Shown piece after piece: positions 50,619-57,363 of a stretch of DNA of 64,000 nt. The stretch is from NCBI GenBank assembly GCA_964529715.1, contig CAZGXI010000002.1, forward strand, positions 124,001-188,000, written 5' to 3'. Source of the DNA: CAZGXI01 sp964529715. Lineage in GTDB: Bacteria > Chloroflexota > Anaerolineae > Aggregatilineales > Ch27. The position numbers were made by a program, and so were the translations under genes. The notes beneath the pieces were generated by a model. That model was given only the letters and a program-made list of their open reading frames with translations, did no database searches and had not been told where the DNA came from. Numbering within the stretch: the first letter of the stretch is position 1; each line of letters begins with the position of its first letter.

Positions 50619-53165
50619 ATGTTTGAACGTTTGGGGCGTTTTGCAGCTCGCTATCGCGTGCCTATCATCATCGGCTGGATCGTGCTGGCAGTCGTTCTGA
50701 TGCTGGCCGCGCCGAGCCTGGAGGACGTATCCAGCACCAATCAGGAAGATTTCCTCCTCAGCAGCGCGGAATCCGTTCACGCACAGGAAGTGTACGAGCG
50801 CGTCTTTCCCCAGGAATTCACCCCCAGCAGCACCATCGTCCTCATCGACGCAGGCGACGGCGGCAATGTCCGCGAGCCGGAAATCTGGAATTTCATCAGC
50901 GCACTGGAAGCCTGGCTTGCCAGCGCCGAAGCCCCCGAAAACATCGAAACAGTGTTCGCGCCCACGACCGATCCGGCCTTTGCCGACATGCTGATCTCGC
51001 CGGACGGACGAATCGCGCTGGTCAGCGCCGGGATCAGCACACCGACCGACGCCGTGCAGACCACGCAGGCAGTGGAAGCCATCGACGCCTGGCTGGAAGC
51101 GCACACGCCCGAAACGATTGAGGCTTACCAGACCGGCGAGGGCGCGCTGAACGCCCAGGCCGAAGGATCGATGTTCGCCACGATGGACCGCACCATCGTT
51201 ATCACCCTGGCCCTGGTGATCATTGCCCTGCTGGCGATCTACCGCTCGCCCGTCAGCCCCTTGATCCCACTCTTCGCCGTGACAATGGCCTTTCTGGTCA
51301 CGATGGGGCTGGTGGCGCTGCTGGCGCAGGGGAACGTGATCACCGTCATCGCACAGTTGAATGCCATGCTGGTCGTGATCATCTACGGCGCGGGGACGGA
51401 CTACTGCCTGTTCCTGATCAGCCGCTTCCGCGAGGAGATGGCGGAAGATCACGGCGTGATCGAATCGACGCGGCGCACCGTGCGGCTCGTCGGCGAGACG
51501 ATCACCAGCAGCGCCGGGACAATCTTCGTAGGCTTCATGTCGCTCACCTTCGCCGAGATCGGCGCGTTCCGCAGCGCCGGGCCGGTGCTGGCTATCGGCA
51601 TCCTGGTCAGCCTGCTGGCCGGGCTGACGCTCGTACCTGCCCTGCTTGCCACGCTGGGCAACCGGGCCTTCTGGCCGGGCAAAGCCAGGCACCGTTCCGC
51701 CGGACGCTTTTACGAAATGACCTCCAAGCAGGTCAGCACGCATCCCCTGATCACCATCCTGGTCATCGTCGCCATCATGGCTCCGTTCTCGGTCGTCGGC
51801 CTGAATAGCCGCGTCAACTACGACATGATCAGCGAGATGCCCGACAGCGCCACCGCCGTGCGCGGCTACACCCTGATGCAGGCGCACATGGGCGGCGGCA
51901 ACCTGTTCCCGCTGACGGTCGTCGTCACGGACCGCGACCCGGCTACAATAGCCGCCGAGATCGCCCGGCTGGAAAGCGAACTGGCCGCCCTCGACGGTGT
52001 GGCCGACGTCCGCAGCCTGAACACGCCGCTGGGCAGCCGGGACGAACGCTTCACCAATCTGTTGCGCGTGGACGGTCAGCTCGATCTGCTGGTGAGCCTG
52101 GCGCAGGACGAAAGTGACGCACAGGGCTTCAACCCGCAGCAATTGCTGAATTCGGTCGGCGCGATGCAGCGCTATGTGGACCTGATCGCGGAACGCTTCC
52201 CCACAGTAGCCGACGACGCGAACCTCGCCGCCCTCCGAGACATCCTGGGCGGCGGGTTACTGGGCGTCGCCCTGCGCCAGAACGAATTGTTTGACGCGGC
52301 GCGCGGGCTGGCAGACCGCTTCAGGAGCATTGAAGACGCCTACCTGATCCCGCCGACGGGCGAAGGCGACCTCTTCGCAGAGATGAGGCCGCTGGCCGAG
52401 AGCTACCTCGCCGCCGATGGCGTCTCGTACCGCATCGACGTGGTGCTGGCTGAGGTGCTCAGCGAGGAAGGCATGGATAGCGTTCTGGCGATCCGCAACC
52501 TGCTGCGCAGCTACGCCGGGGACGGCGGCGATGCCGTCGTCAGCGGCTTCACCGCAACCATGACTGATCTGCGCGACACAATGGAACGCGACGAGATGCG
52601 AACCTTCGGCTTCGTGCTGGCGGGCATCTTCGTGGTGCTGCTGGTCATGCTGCGGAGCGTCGTTGCGCCGCTTTATCTGATCGGCACGGTGGTGCTCAGC
52701 TTCACATGCACGCTCGGCATCACCAGCCTGTTCTTCCGCGTCTTCCTCAGCGTCGGGGAACTCTCGTGGATGCTGAGGCTGTTCATGTTCGTGATGCTGG
52801 TGGCGCTGGGCATCGACTACAGCATCTTCCTGTTTGGGCGCGTCAAGGAAGAAGTGGGCCATCACGGCATCCGCGAAGGCGTGCACGTGGCCGTCGCCGC
52901 CACCGGTGCGATCATCACCTCGGCGGGCATCATCCTGGCCGGGACGTTCGCGGGGATGATGGCCGGCGAGTTCAAACTGCTGATGCAGCTCGGCTTTGCC
53001 GTGTGCGTCGGCGTGCTGATCGATACCTTTGTGGTGCGGACCATGCTCGACCCGGCCCTGGCGACTCTGTTTGGCCGCTGGACGTGGTGGCCGGGCGGCG
53101 TGCCCAAAGCGCGCGATACGCGCGGCAGCGCCGCCATGACGCCGGTGCAGGGAACGGATCGATAG
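50619..53165 (+). CDS. MMPL-family (RND) transporter
   Basis: An 848-residue membrane transporter with the two-fold RND layout: one helix, an extracytoplasmic domain, five to six helices, a second large extracytoplasmic domain, and a final helix bundle. Signature segments are GAGTDYCLFLISRFREE in the first bundle and ALGIDYSIFLFGRVKEE in the second, the MMPL Asp-Tyr pairs thought to relay protons. MMPL proteins export lipids, siderophores or drugs. The start MFERLGRFAARYR is typical. No adapter genes are adjacent. Substrate unknown. Confidence 0.93.
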   Translation: MFERLGRFAARYRVPIIIGWIVLAVVLMLAAPSLEDVSSTNQEDFLLSSAESVHAQEVYERVFPQEFTPSSTIVLIDAGDGGNVREPEIWNFISALEAWLASAEAPENIETVFAPTTDPAFADMLISPDGRIALVSAGISTPTDAVQTTQAVEAIDAWLEAHTPETIEAYQTGEGALNAQAEGSMFATMDRTIVITLALVIIALLAIYRSPVSPLIPLFAVTMAFLVTMGLVALLAQGNVITVIAQLNAMLVVIIYGAGTDYCLFLISRFREEMAEDHGVIESTRRTVRLVGETITSSAGTIFVGFMSLTFAEIGAFRSAGPVLAIGILVSLLAGLTLVPALLATLGNRAFWPGKARHRSAGRFYEMTSKQVSTHPLITILVIVAIMAPFSVVGLNSRVNYDMISEMPDSATAVRGYTLMQAHMGGGNLFPLTVVVTDRDPATIAAEIARLESELAALDGVADVRSLNTPLGSRDERFTNLLRVDGQLDLLVSLAQDESDAQGFNPQQLLNSVGAMQRYVDLIAERFPTVADDANLAALRDILGGGLLGVALRQNELFDAARGLADRFRSIEDAYLIPPTGEGDLFAEMRPLAESYLAADGVSYRIDVVLAEVLSEEGMDSVLAIRNLLRSYAGDGGDAVVSGFTATMTDLRDTMERDEMRTFGFVLAGIFVVLLVMLRSVVAPLYLIGTVVLSFTCTLGITSLFFRVFLSVGELSWMLRLFMFVMLVALGIDYSIFLFGRVKEEVGHHGIREGVHVAVAATGAIITSAGIILAGTFAGMMAGEFKLLMQLGFAVCVGVLIDTFVVRTMLDPALATLFGRWTWWPGGVPKARDTRGSAAMTPVQGTDR

Positions 53166-53182
53166 CACAAAAAACCATCGTA

Positions 53183-53202
53183 GGGGCGCAGCATGCTGCG
53201 CC
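53183..53202. repeat. Perfect 20-bp palindrome between convergent genes
   Basis: GGGCGCAGCA/TGCTGCGCCC is a perfect inverted repeat directly before the stop codon of the glycosyltransferase gene and 17 bases after the MMPL stop. It is preceded by GTAGG and followed by TATAG, like the palindrome at 16255. Confidence 0.6.
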
Positions 53203-54441
53203 CTATAGTCCCGCCAATTCCGCCAACAGTTCTGCTGCGCGCGGCGGCCCACCCAAGCGGGCGAAGGTCGCCGCCAGCGCCTTCACCGTATCCAACACGT
53301 TGGGATCGCTCGTCACGGCGCGGACGGCAGGCAAAAGCTGCCCGCTATGCACGTCGTGAGCCGTCAGATTCAGCCCGACCTTTGCCTGCGCCACCCGCCG
53401 CGCCTGCCCGCGCTGGTCTGCCGCATGGGGCACCACCACCTGCGGGACACCGTGCACCACCGCCGCGTGCGTCGTGCCCATGCCTCCGTGATGCACGATT
53501 ACTTTGAGGCGTGGGAAAACATGGTCATAATCCACCCAGTTCAGCAGGTAAGCACCGCCGGGCAGGGCCGCTTTGAGCCGTTCCTTCTGTTCTGGAGAAA
53601 CAGGTTTGTTCCCCAACACCACCAGCGGGGTCATCCCGGCGCGAGCCACCGCCTGCGCCGCCCAACTGAAAAAGCCCAGGTCGCCGGTAAATACGCTCCC
53701 CAGCGTGATCAACCCTAGCGGAACTTCCGGTGGAATCGCCGCCAGCCACGCCGGAGGCTCGTCGCGTGGGGACGCAGGCGCGCCGCCCACAAACTGCGTC
53801 TGCGGCAGCAGGTCTGCCTCCGCCTGATACCAGTAGCGGCTGAAGTAGCTGATGTGCAGATGTGGACTCTGCACGGCAGGCGTGGGCGCGCCTGCGAAAT
53901 TGATCCCCTGCAGACCAAAGCGCGCTGCCAGCCGCCGGATACGTTCCTGTCCGGCGCGCCCCAGGTCGATCTGAATGGGCAACAGCGCCGACTCCATTGG
54001 CGCGGGCATGGCGGGCCAGCCGCACACCGCCAGCGGCACATCCAGGGCTTCTGCTGCCAGCGCCGCCGCCGTGAGAAACGGATCGGCAGCTATCAGGGCG
54101 GGTTTGCCGCGCTGTTCCGCCAGCGCCAGCAACGCCTCCACCACCGGGACGATCAACGCCTCACTCAGCCAGGTATCCAGGGCACGACGGTAACGCAGCC
54201 GCACTGCTTCTTGTGGAGGAACGGTCGCCGGGTCTGGTGGCGGGGGCAGCGGCCACAACCAACCGGTGTGCGGAATCGCGGCGAACGGCAAGCCAGCCCG
54301 TTCGACCACCCCCGCAATGGATGGCTCGCTGATCCAGACGACACGGTAGCCCATCCCCTGCACGGCCAGCGCCGTCTTTAAAAAACCGCCCCAGTCCAGG
54401 TGCCCATGCAGCGGCGCGGACACAAACCAGAACTCGGCCAT
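53203..54441 (-). CDS. GT1-family (UGT/MGT-like) glycosyltransferase
   Basis: A 412-residue two-domain GT-B enzyme. The N-terminal domain begins EFWFVSAPLHGHLDWGGFLK with the acceptor-side loop. The C-terminal donor-binding region is VIVHHGGMGTTHAAVVHGVPQVVVPHAADQ, the plant/bacterial UGT signature in which H contacts the sugar nucleotide. Relatives glycosylate macrolides, carotenoids or other lipophilic acceptors. ATG at 54441 follows GAGGAAAGGGCC. The gene stands alone, convergent with the MMPL gene. Acceptor unknown. Confidence 0.9.
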   Translation of the reverse strand: MAEFWFVSAPLHGHLDWGGFLKTALAVQGMGYRVVWISEPSIAGVVERAGLPFAAIPHTGWLWPLPPPPDPATVPPQEAVRLRYRRALDTWLSEALIVPVVEALLALAEQRGKPALIAADPFLTAAALAAEALDVPLAVCGWPAMPAPMESALLPIQIDLGRAGQERIRRLAARFGLQGINFAGAPTPAVQSPHLHISYFSRYWYQAEADLLPQTQFVGGAPASPRDEPPAWLAAIPPEVPLGLITLGSVFTGDLGFFSWAAQAVARAGMTPLVVLGNKPVSPEQKERLKAALPGGAYLLNWVDYDHVFPRLKVIVHHGGMGTTHAAVVHGVPQVVVPHAADQRGQARRVAQAKVGLNLTAHDVHSGQLLPAVRAVTSDPNVLDTVKALAATFARLGGPPRAAELLAELAGL

Positions 54442-54561
54442 GGCCCTTTCCTCAGTCTGCCCGCCTATTGCCGGTCAAGCATAACGCGCCTGCTGCCGCC
54501 TGCCAGCACATCTCCGCCGGGCTTCTAACCGATCTCAAACTCACCTATGACTTCCCGATAA
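54442..54561. other. Leader region of the GT1 gene, no gene seen
   Basis: About 120 bases upstream of the GT1 start contain no supported ORF. A weak TATGCT on the minus strand (about 54480) might be a -10. This is the left part of a 406-base gap whose right part holds a candidate RNA gene. Confidence 0.4.
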
Positions 54562-54590
54562 TAGACCTGAGAATGCTTTTTACCTAGAAT
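54562..54590 (+). promoter_or_regulatory. Promoter of candidate small RNA
   Basis: TAGACC (54562-54567) and TAGAAT (54585-54590) are 17 bp apart, predicting a start near 54597. No protein gene follows on this strand. Confidence 0.5.
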
Positions 54591-54663
54591 AAGAATAGCC
54601 GGAGTAGCCGGGCGTGTGCCCGGCAGCCGGTATCTTCAAGTGAGCGCGTCATGGTAGCATTTA

Positions 54664-54706
54664 AAACGACCACACCCGATTGAGCAGCCAGGGGTGGTCG
54701 TTTTTG
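54664..54706. terminator. Hairpin terminator, possibly bidirectional
   Basis: An 11-bp perfect stem AAAACGACCAC/GTGGTCGTTTT works on the plus strand (TTTTTG) and, less well, for minus-strand NUDIX transcripts. Confidence 0.7.
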
Positions 54707-54783
54707 TCCAGACGCGGGCCTGCTTTGCGGCTTGTCCTCTCATTCTATGGGGAGGTTGCACCGATGCTGAAACCTCAACGCGG

Positions 54784-54826
54784 CAAGCACCGGGCGCCCA
54801 CCTAACGGGGGCGTCCGCTTGTTTTT
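54784..54826 (+). terminator. Rightward intrinsic terminator
   Basis: An 8-bp stem (one G-T pair) with a 9-nt loop stacks on an outer CAAGC/GCTTG stem and is followed by TTTTT. The T run is on the plus strand only. Confidence 0.75.
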
Positions 54827-54847
54827 CCCTCCCCTGTTCTCCCCCGG

Positions 54848-55378
54848 CTACCCCAGCCAGCGGGATACCCATAGTAGCGCGATAACCGCCATCGCATTCT
54901 CGATTTCGCCCCGACTGACCATCGCCAGCGCCTCGTCCAGCGGTACAACAACCGTCTCGATAGATTCGTCATCGTCGCCTTGCAACACCGAAGGCGTCAG
55001 ATCGGTCGCTACGAAAAGATGGATATACTCGCTGCTGTAACCCGGTGCAGGAAAGACGCCCCCCAGGCGCACCAGATTGCCGGGACGTAGCCCAGCCTCT
55101 TCTTGCAGTTCACGGATGGCACAGTCGCGGGGGTCTTCGCCCGGCTCCAATGTCCCGGCAGGAATTTCCCACAGCGTATCCCCAGCAGCCAGGCGATACT
55201 GGCGGATCAGGGTGATCTGCCCATCTTCGTGCAGCGGCAGGATCGCCACCGCCCCCCGATGGCGGATGATCTCCCGGCTGGATGTCCGTCCGTTGGGCAG
55301 TTCGACGGTCTGGAGGGCAAGCGTGACAACGCGACCTTCGTAGAGAACCTTGCTATCGAGCACCTTCTCAGCAGACAT
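54848..55378 (-). CDS. NUDIX hydrolase (ADP-ribose pyrophosphatase-like)
   Basis: A 176-residue enzyme with the Nudix box at residues 75-97 (GTLEPGEDPRD, then REL, EEAGL), matching GX5EX7REUXEEXGU. VLLxGRV-type start and the LIRQYRLAAGDTLWEIPAG segment are typical of ADP-ribose pyrophosphatases (NudF-like), which split ADP-ribose to AMP and ribose phosphate. The ATG at 55378 follows AGAGGTGGGT. A terminator from the upstream LysM gene lies just before it, so it likely has a separate weak promoter. Confidence 0.93.
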   Translation of the reverse strand: MSAEKVLDSKVLYEGRVVTLALQTVELPNGRTSSREIIRHRGAVAILPLHEDGQITLIRQYRLAAGDTLWEIPAGTLEPGEDPRDCAIRELQEEAGLRPGNLVRLGGVFPAPGYSSEYIHLFVATDLTPSVLQGDDDESIETVVVPLDEALAMVSRGEIENAMAVIALLWVSRWLG

Positions 55379-55388
55379 ACCCACCTCT

Positions 55389-55424
55389 GAAAACAAAAGC
55401 CAGGGCGACCCGTCAGGTCGCCCC
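55389..55424 (-). terminator. Terminator after the LysM gene
   Basis: On the minus strand GGGCGACC pairs with GGTCGCCC (8 bp, 5-nt loop), followed by GCTTTTGTTTTC. Confidence 0.8.
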
Positions 55425-55456
55425 GGAGAAACCGTGCAACAACAGGGGGACGCCGT

Positions 55457-56416
55457 TTACGGAATGATCAGCGTATCCCCGGCGCGAATGTAGTTCACGT
55501 TGGTGATGCCGTTGGCGTTCGCCAGCGCCGCCATCGTGACGCCGTAGCGCAAGGCGATGCGATATAGATTCTCACCCGGACGGATCAGATGGGTGCGGGT
55601 TGCGCCACCGGGTGTTGGCGTAGGCTGCCCCGGCGTGATCCCGGTGGTGCCGCAATTGGGAATGGTTAACTGCTGACCGGGACTGATCAGGCGCGGATTG
55701 GTGATGCCGTTAGCGCGCACGATGGTATCGACCGTTATCCCGTACCGCCGCGCGATGCGGTACAGCGTCTCGCCAGCCACAACCACGTGCGTACAGTCTG
55801 GGCTTGGGGTCGGCGTAGACGTAAAGAAGCCCGGCGGCGGCGGGGTCGGCGTGGCCGTGGGTACATAGGTACCGGACGCCGTCGCAACTTGCGTCTGCAC
55901 AAAAGCGACGGTCTGCGTCGCGCCGAGGATCATGGCCGTCGCGGTACTTTCCAGCGGTCCCAGAAGACCCTGTTGCCCCTCAAAAACAGAAAATGTAGGG
56001 GTAGCTGTGAAAATCTGGGCAACGGCTTCACCGCCTTCGGGCACAAAGCCCTGGGCAGCCGCGATCATCGCCGTCGCCGTCAGGCCCGGACCAAAAACAT
56101 TTTGGTCGGGCTGTGGAGTCAGCATTTCCGCACTATACTGACCGCCCAGAATATCCTGTGTTGGCGGAACAACCGGGGTATCAGCGGGGAGGCCAAACTG
56201 CATGAATTGGGTCGGCGTGAGCGTCGGCAAGAGGATCGTTTCCTGTGTCGGCACGATCAGTTCCGGCGTCCAGGTCGGCTGCACAATCGGCGGCGCTTCG
56301 CCAGGCTGGGTCGGCGGCACGCCCTCCCCTGCTGACTGAAAACACCCTCCTAACAGCAGCATGGCAACGACCAGCCCAATCGTCAACCCCAATGAGCGCG
56401 AAAATACCAGACGCAT
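55457..56416 (-). CDS. Lipoprotein with two LysM domains
   Basis: A 319-residue surface lipoprotein. The signal ends in the lipobox LLGGC (Cys25). A long Pro/Thr-rich region (about 30-205) includes repeated PTATPTPPPPG. Two LysM domains follow: HVVVAGETLYRIARRYGITV (about 210-255) and HLIRPGENLYRIALRYGVTM (about 275-319), each ending in an LTIP/LIIP strand. LysM binds N-acetylglucosamine polymers such as peptidoglycan. No catalytic domain is attached. ATG at 56416 follows GGGGAGGCCGTG. Confidence 0.92.
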   Translation of the reverse strand: MRLVFSRSLGLTIGLVVAMLLLGGCFQSAGEGVPPTQPGEAPPIVQPTWTPELIVPTQETILLPTLTPTQFMQFGLPADTPVVPPTQDILGGQYSAEMLTPQPDQNVFGPGLTATAMIAAAQGFVPEGGEAVAQIFTATPTFSVFEGQQGLLGPLESTATAMILGATQTVAFVQTQVATASGTYVPTATPTPPPPGFFTSTPTPSPDCTHVVVAGETLYRIARRYGITVDTIVRANGITNPRLISPGQQLTIPNCGTTGITPGQPTPTPGGATRTHLIRPGENLYRIALRYGVTMAALANANGITNVNYIRAGDTLIIP

Positions 56417-56527
56417 CACGGCCTCCCCAAAGCATTTCCTTCTTTTGCGCTGGAACGAAGTCTACCATACGCAAGGCACAGCGGGCAAGCCTGCCGTTCG
56501 CCCAACAAAAAGCGCCCGCAATGCAAA

Positions 56528-56549
56528 ACGCCCGTCCGAGGACGAGCGT
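56528..56549 (-). terminator. Hairpin after the DUF35 OB-fold gene
   Basis: ACGC-x-CGTCC/GGACG-x-GCGT followed on the minus strand by TTTTGC, with a further GCGCTTTTTGTT downstream. Lies between the OB-fold gene and the LysM gene. Confidence 0.6.
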
Positions 56550-56570
56550 CATTGCACGCAGATTGTGTTT

Positions 56571-56888
56571 TTAGGCACGCAGCAGCAAGGGGCGGAATTT
56601 ATACCCGTAGACGATCATGCCCCGCTTACCATCGGTACGTAGCCGCCGCGTCACCATCTCCACCGGCATTCCGATCTCCACCGGCTTTTCCAGGTCGGTC
56701 AGTTGGGCCAGCACAGTCGGCCCCTCTTCCAACCGGATCAAGGCCAGGGTATATGGTGCCTGGTCCTCGAACCCTTCCGGGGCATCGCTGACCACCGTAT
56801 AACTGAGCACGGTCCCTTTGCCACCAAAACGGTACGGCAGCCGGACTTCCGTCTCGCGCTGCCGTTCGGGTTGCGCTTCACGCAGCAT
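56571..56888 (-). CDS. DUF35 OB-fold protein (separate C-terminal half)
   Basis: A 105-residue protein matching the OB-fold half of DUF35 proteins: GKGTVLSYTVVSDAPEGFED, APYTLALIRLEEG, AQLTD, and the C-terminal YGYKFRP typical of archaeal members. The usual N-terminal zinc ribbon is missing here but is encoded by the adjacent upstream gene 14 bases away. Archaeal DUF35 proteins hold acetoacetyl-CoA thiolase and HMG-CoA synthase together. An archaeal-type HMG-CoA synthase lies 3 kb away, which supports that role here. ATG follows GGGGGATGAAGCGTG; the GTG 3 bases earlier is also possible. Confidence 0.85.
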   Translation of the reverse strand: MLREAQPERQRETEVRLPYRFGGKGTVLSYTVVSDAPEGFEDQAPYTLALIRLEEGPTVLAQLTDLEKPVEIGMPVEMVTRRLRTDGKRGMIVYGYKFRPLLLRA

Positions 56889-56902
56889 CACGCTTCATCC
56901 CC

Positions 56903-57106
56903 CTAACGGGCGGCTGTCTCCAGAACGGCGCTCACCGCCACGCGAGCCGGGCGCTGTTCGGTCTCGACGCGAACAAGGTGCGTCGGCGACTGGCAGTGCG
57001 GGCACACCTCGCGGGGCGGGAACATGTTGGTCGCGCAATGCGGACAGGTAATGCCCTGAAGGGCATATCGCTGCGCATTCAGCCGCCAGTGTCGTGCAGT
57101 CTGCAT
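56903..57106 (-). CDS. DUF35 zinc-ribbon protein (separate N-terminal half)
   Basis: A 67-residue protein. WRLNAQRYALQGITCPHC, FPPREVCPHC and the CxxC-x13-CxxC spacing match the rubredoxin-like zinc ribbon that normally starts DUF35 acyl-CoA-binding proteins. It lies directly before the OB-fold half, so one classical DUF35 protein is made as two polypeptides. The ATG at 57106 follows AGGAGG by 6 bases. A 17-bp sequence upstream is shared with the HMG-CoA reductase gene. Confidence 0.85.
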   Translation of the reverse strand: MQTARHWRLNAQRYALQGITCPHCATNMFPPREVCPHCQSPTHLVRVETEQRPARVAVSAVLETAAR

Positions 57107-57176
57107 TCCATTCCTCCTAAAAACCGATCCCACATGTTTGGGCTTGTGCCAACTATCACGCATTATGGCAAAAGTC

Positions 57177-57193
57177 CACTCTCAAAAGCTATC
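57177..57193 (-). promoter_or_regulatory. 17-bp shared upstream motif, DUF35 copy
   Basis: CACTCTCAAAAGCTATC (GATAGCTTTTGAGAGTG on the minus strand) is identical to 62383-62399. It lies 71 bases before the zinc-ribbon start. Further GATAG and TATCA words occur at 57153-57230, and CATAAT (57160-57165) on the minus strand could be the -10. Confidence 0.6.
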
Positions 57194-57363
57194 AGGGTCA
57201 TTTTGTGATAGGGATTGATAGCTGTGGCAACCTGCAAACTGGCCCACAGGCCGACCAACGCCGCCAATGAGATGCCCAGAGCGCCGAGGGTGTGGCATAA
57301 TCAATATGTTGCGCCACAGACCACACCGGAAGCGATCCGGTTTTCTTCTTGGAGAGAGCGACC
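57194..57363 (+). promoter_or_regulatory. Divergent promoter region, GH2 side
   Basis: Upstream of the beta-mannosidase gene a CATAAT (about 57296-57301) after GTGTGG may be the -10. GATAG words continue from the shared motif (GTGATAGGGATTGATAGC, 57206-57222). No gene is seen in this stretch. Confidence 0.4.

Larger units (their letters stand above)
54597..54826 (+). ncRNA. Candidate small RNA locus with two terminators
   Basis: A rightward promoter leads into a strong hairpin, GCCGGGC-GTGT-GCCCGGC (about 54612-54629). A first terminator follows: AAAACGACCAC/GTGGTCGTTTT (54664-54705) with a T run. A second transcript part ends in another terminator: GGGCGCCC/GGGCGTCC stacked on CAAGC/GCTTG, then TTTTT (54784-54826). 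Between them ATG at 54764 after GGGGAGG opens a 13-residue frame ending inside the second hairpin. Both neighbouring protein genes are on the minus strand, so rightward terminators here need another explanation. It matches no RNA family I know. Confidence 0.45.

Noticed and set aside
50436..52142. 568-residue ORF antisense to the MMPL gene
   Set aside because: Asp/His/Gln-rich composition typical of antisense of a GC-rich gene; the MMPL protein on the other strand has clear family motifs.
54597..54826. SRP RNA, 6S RNA or tmRNA in the gap
   Set aside because: The conserved SRP loop, the tmRNA ends and the 6S long-hairpin layout are absent.
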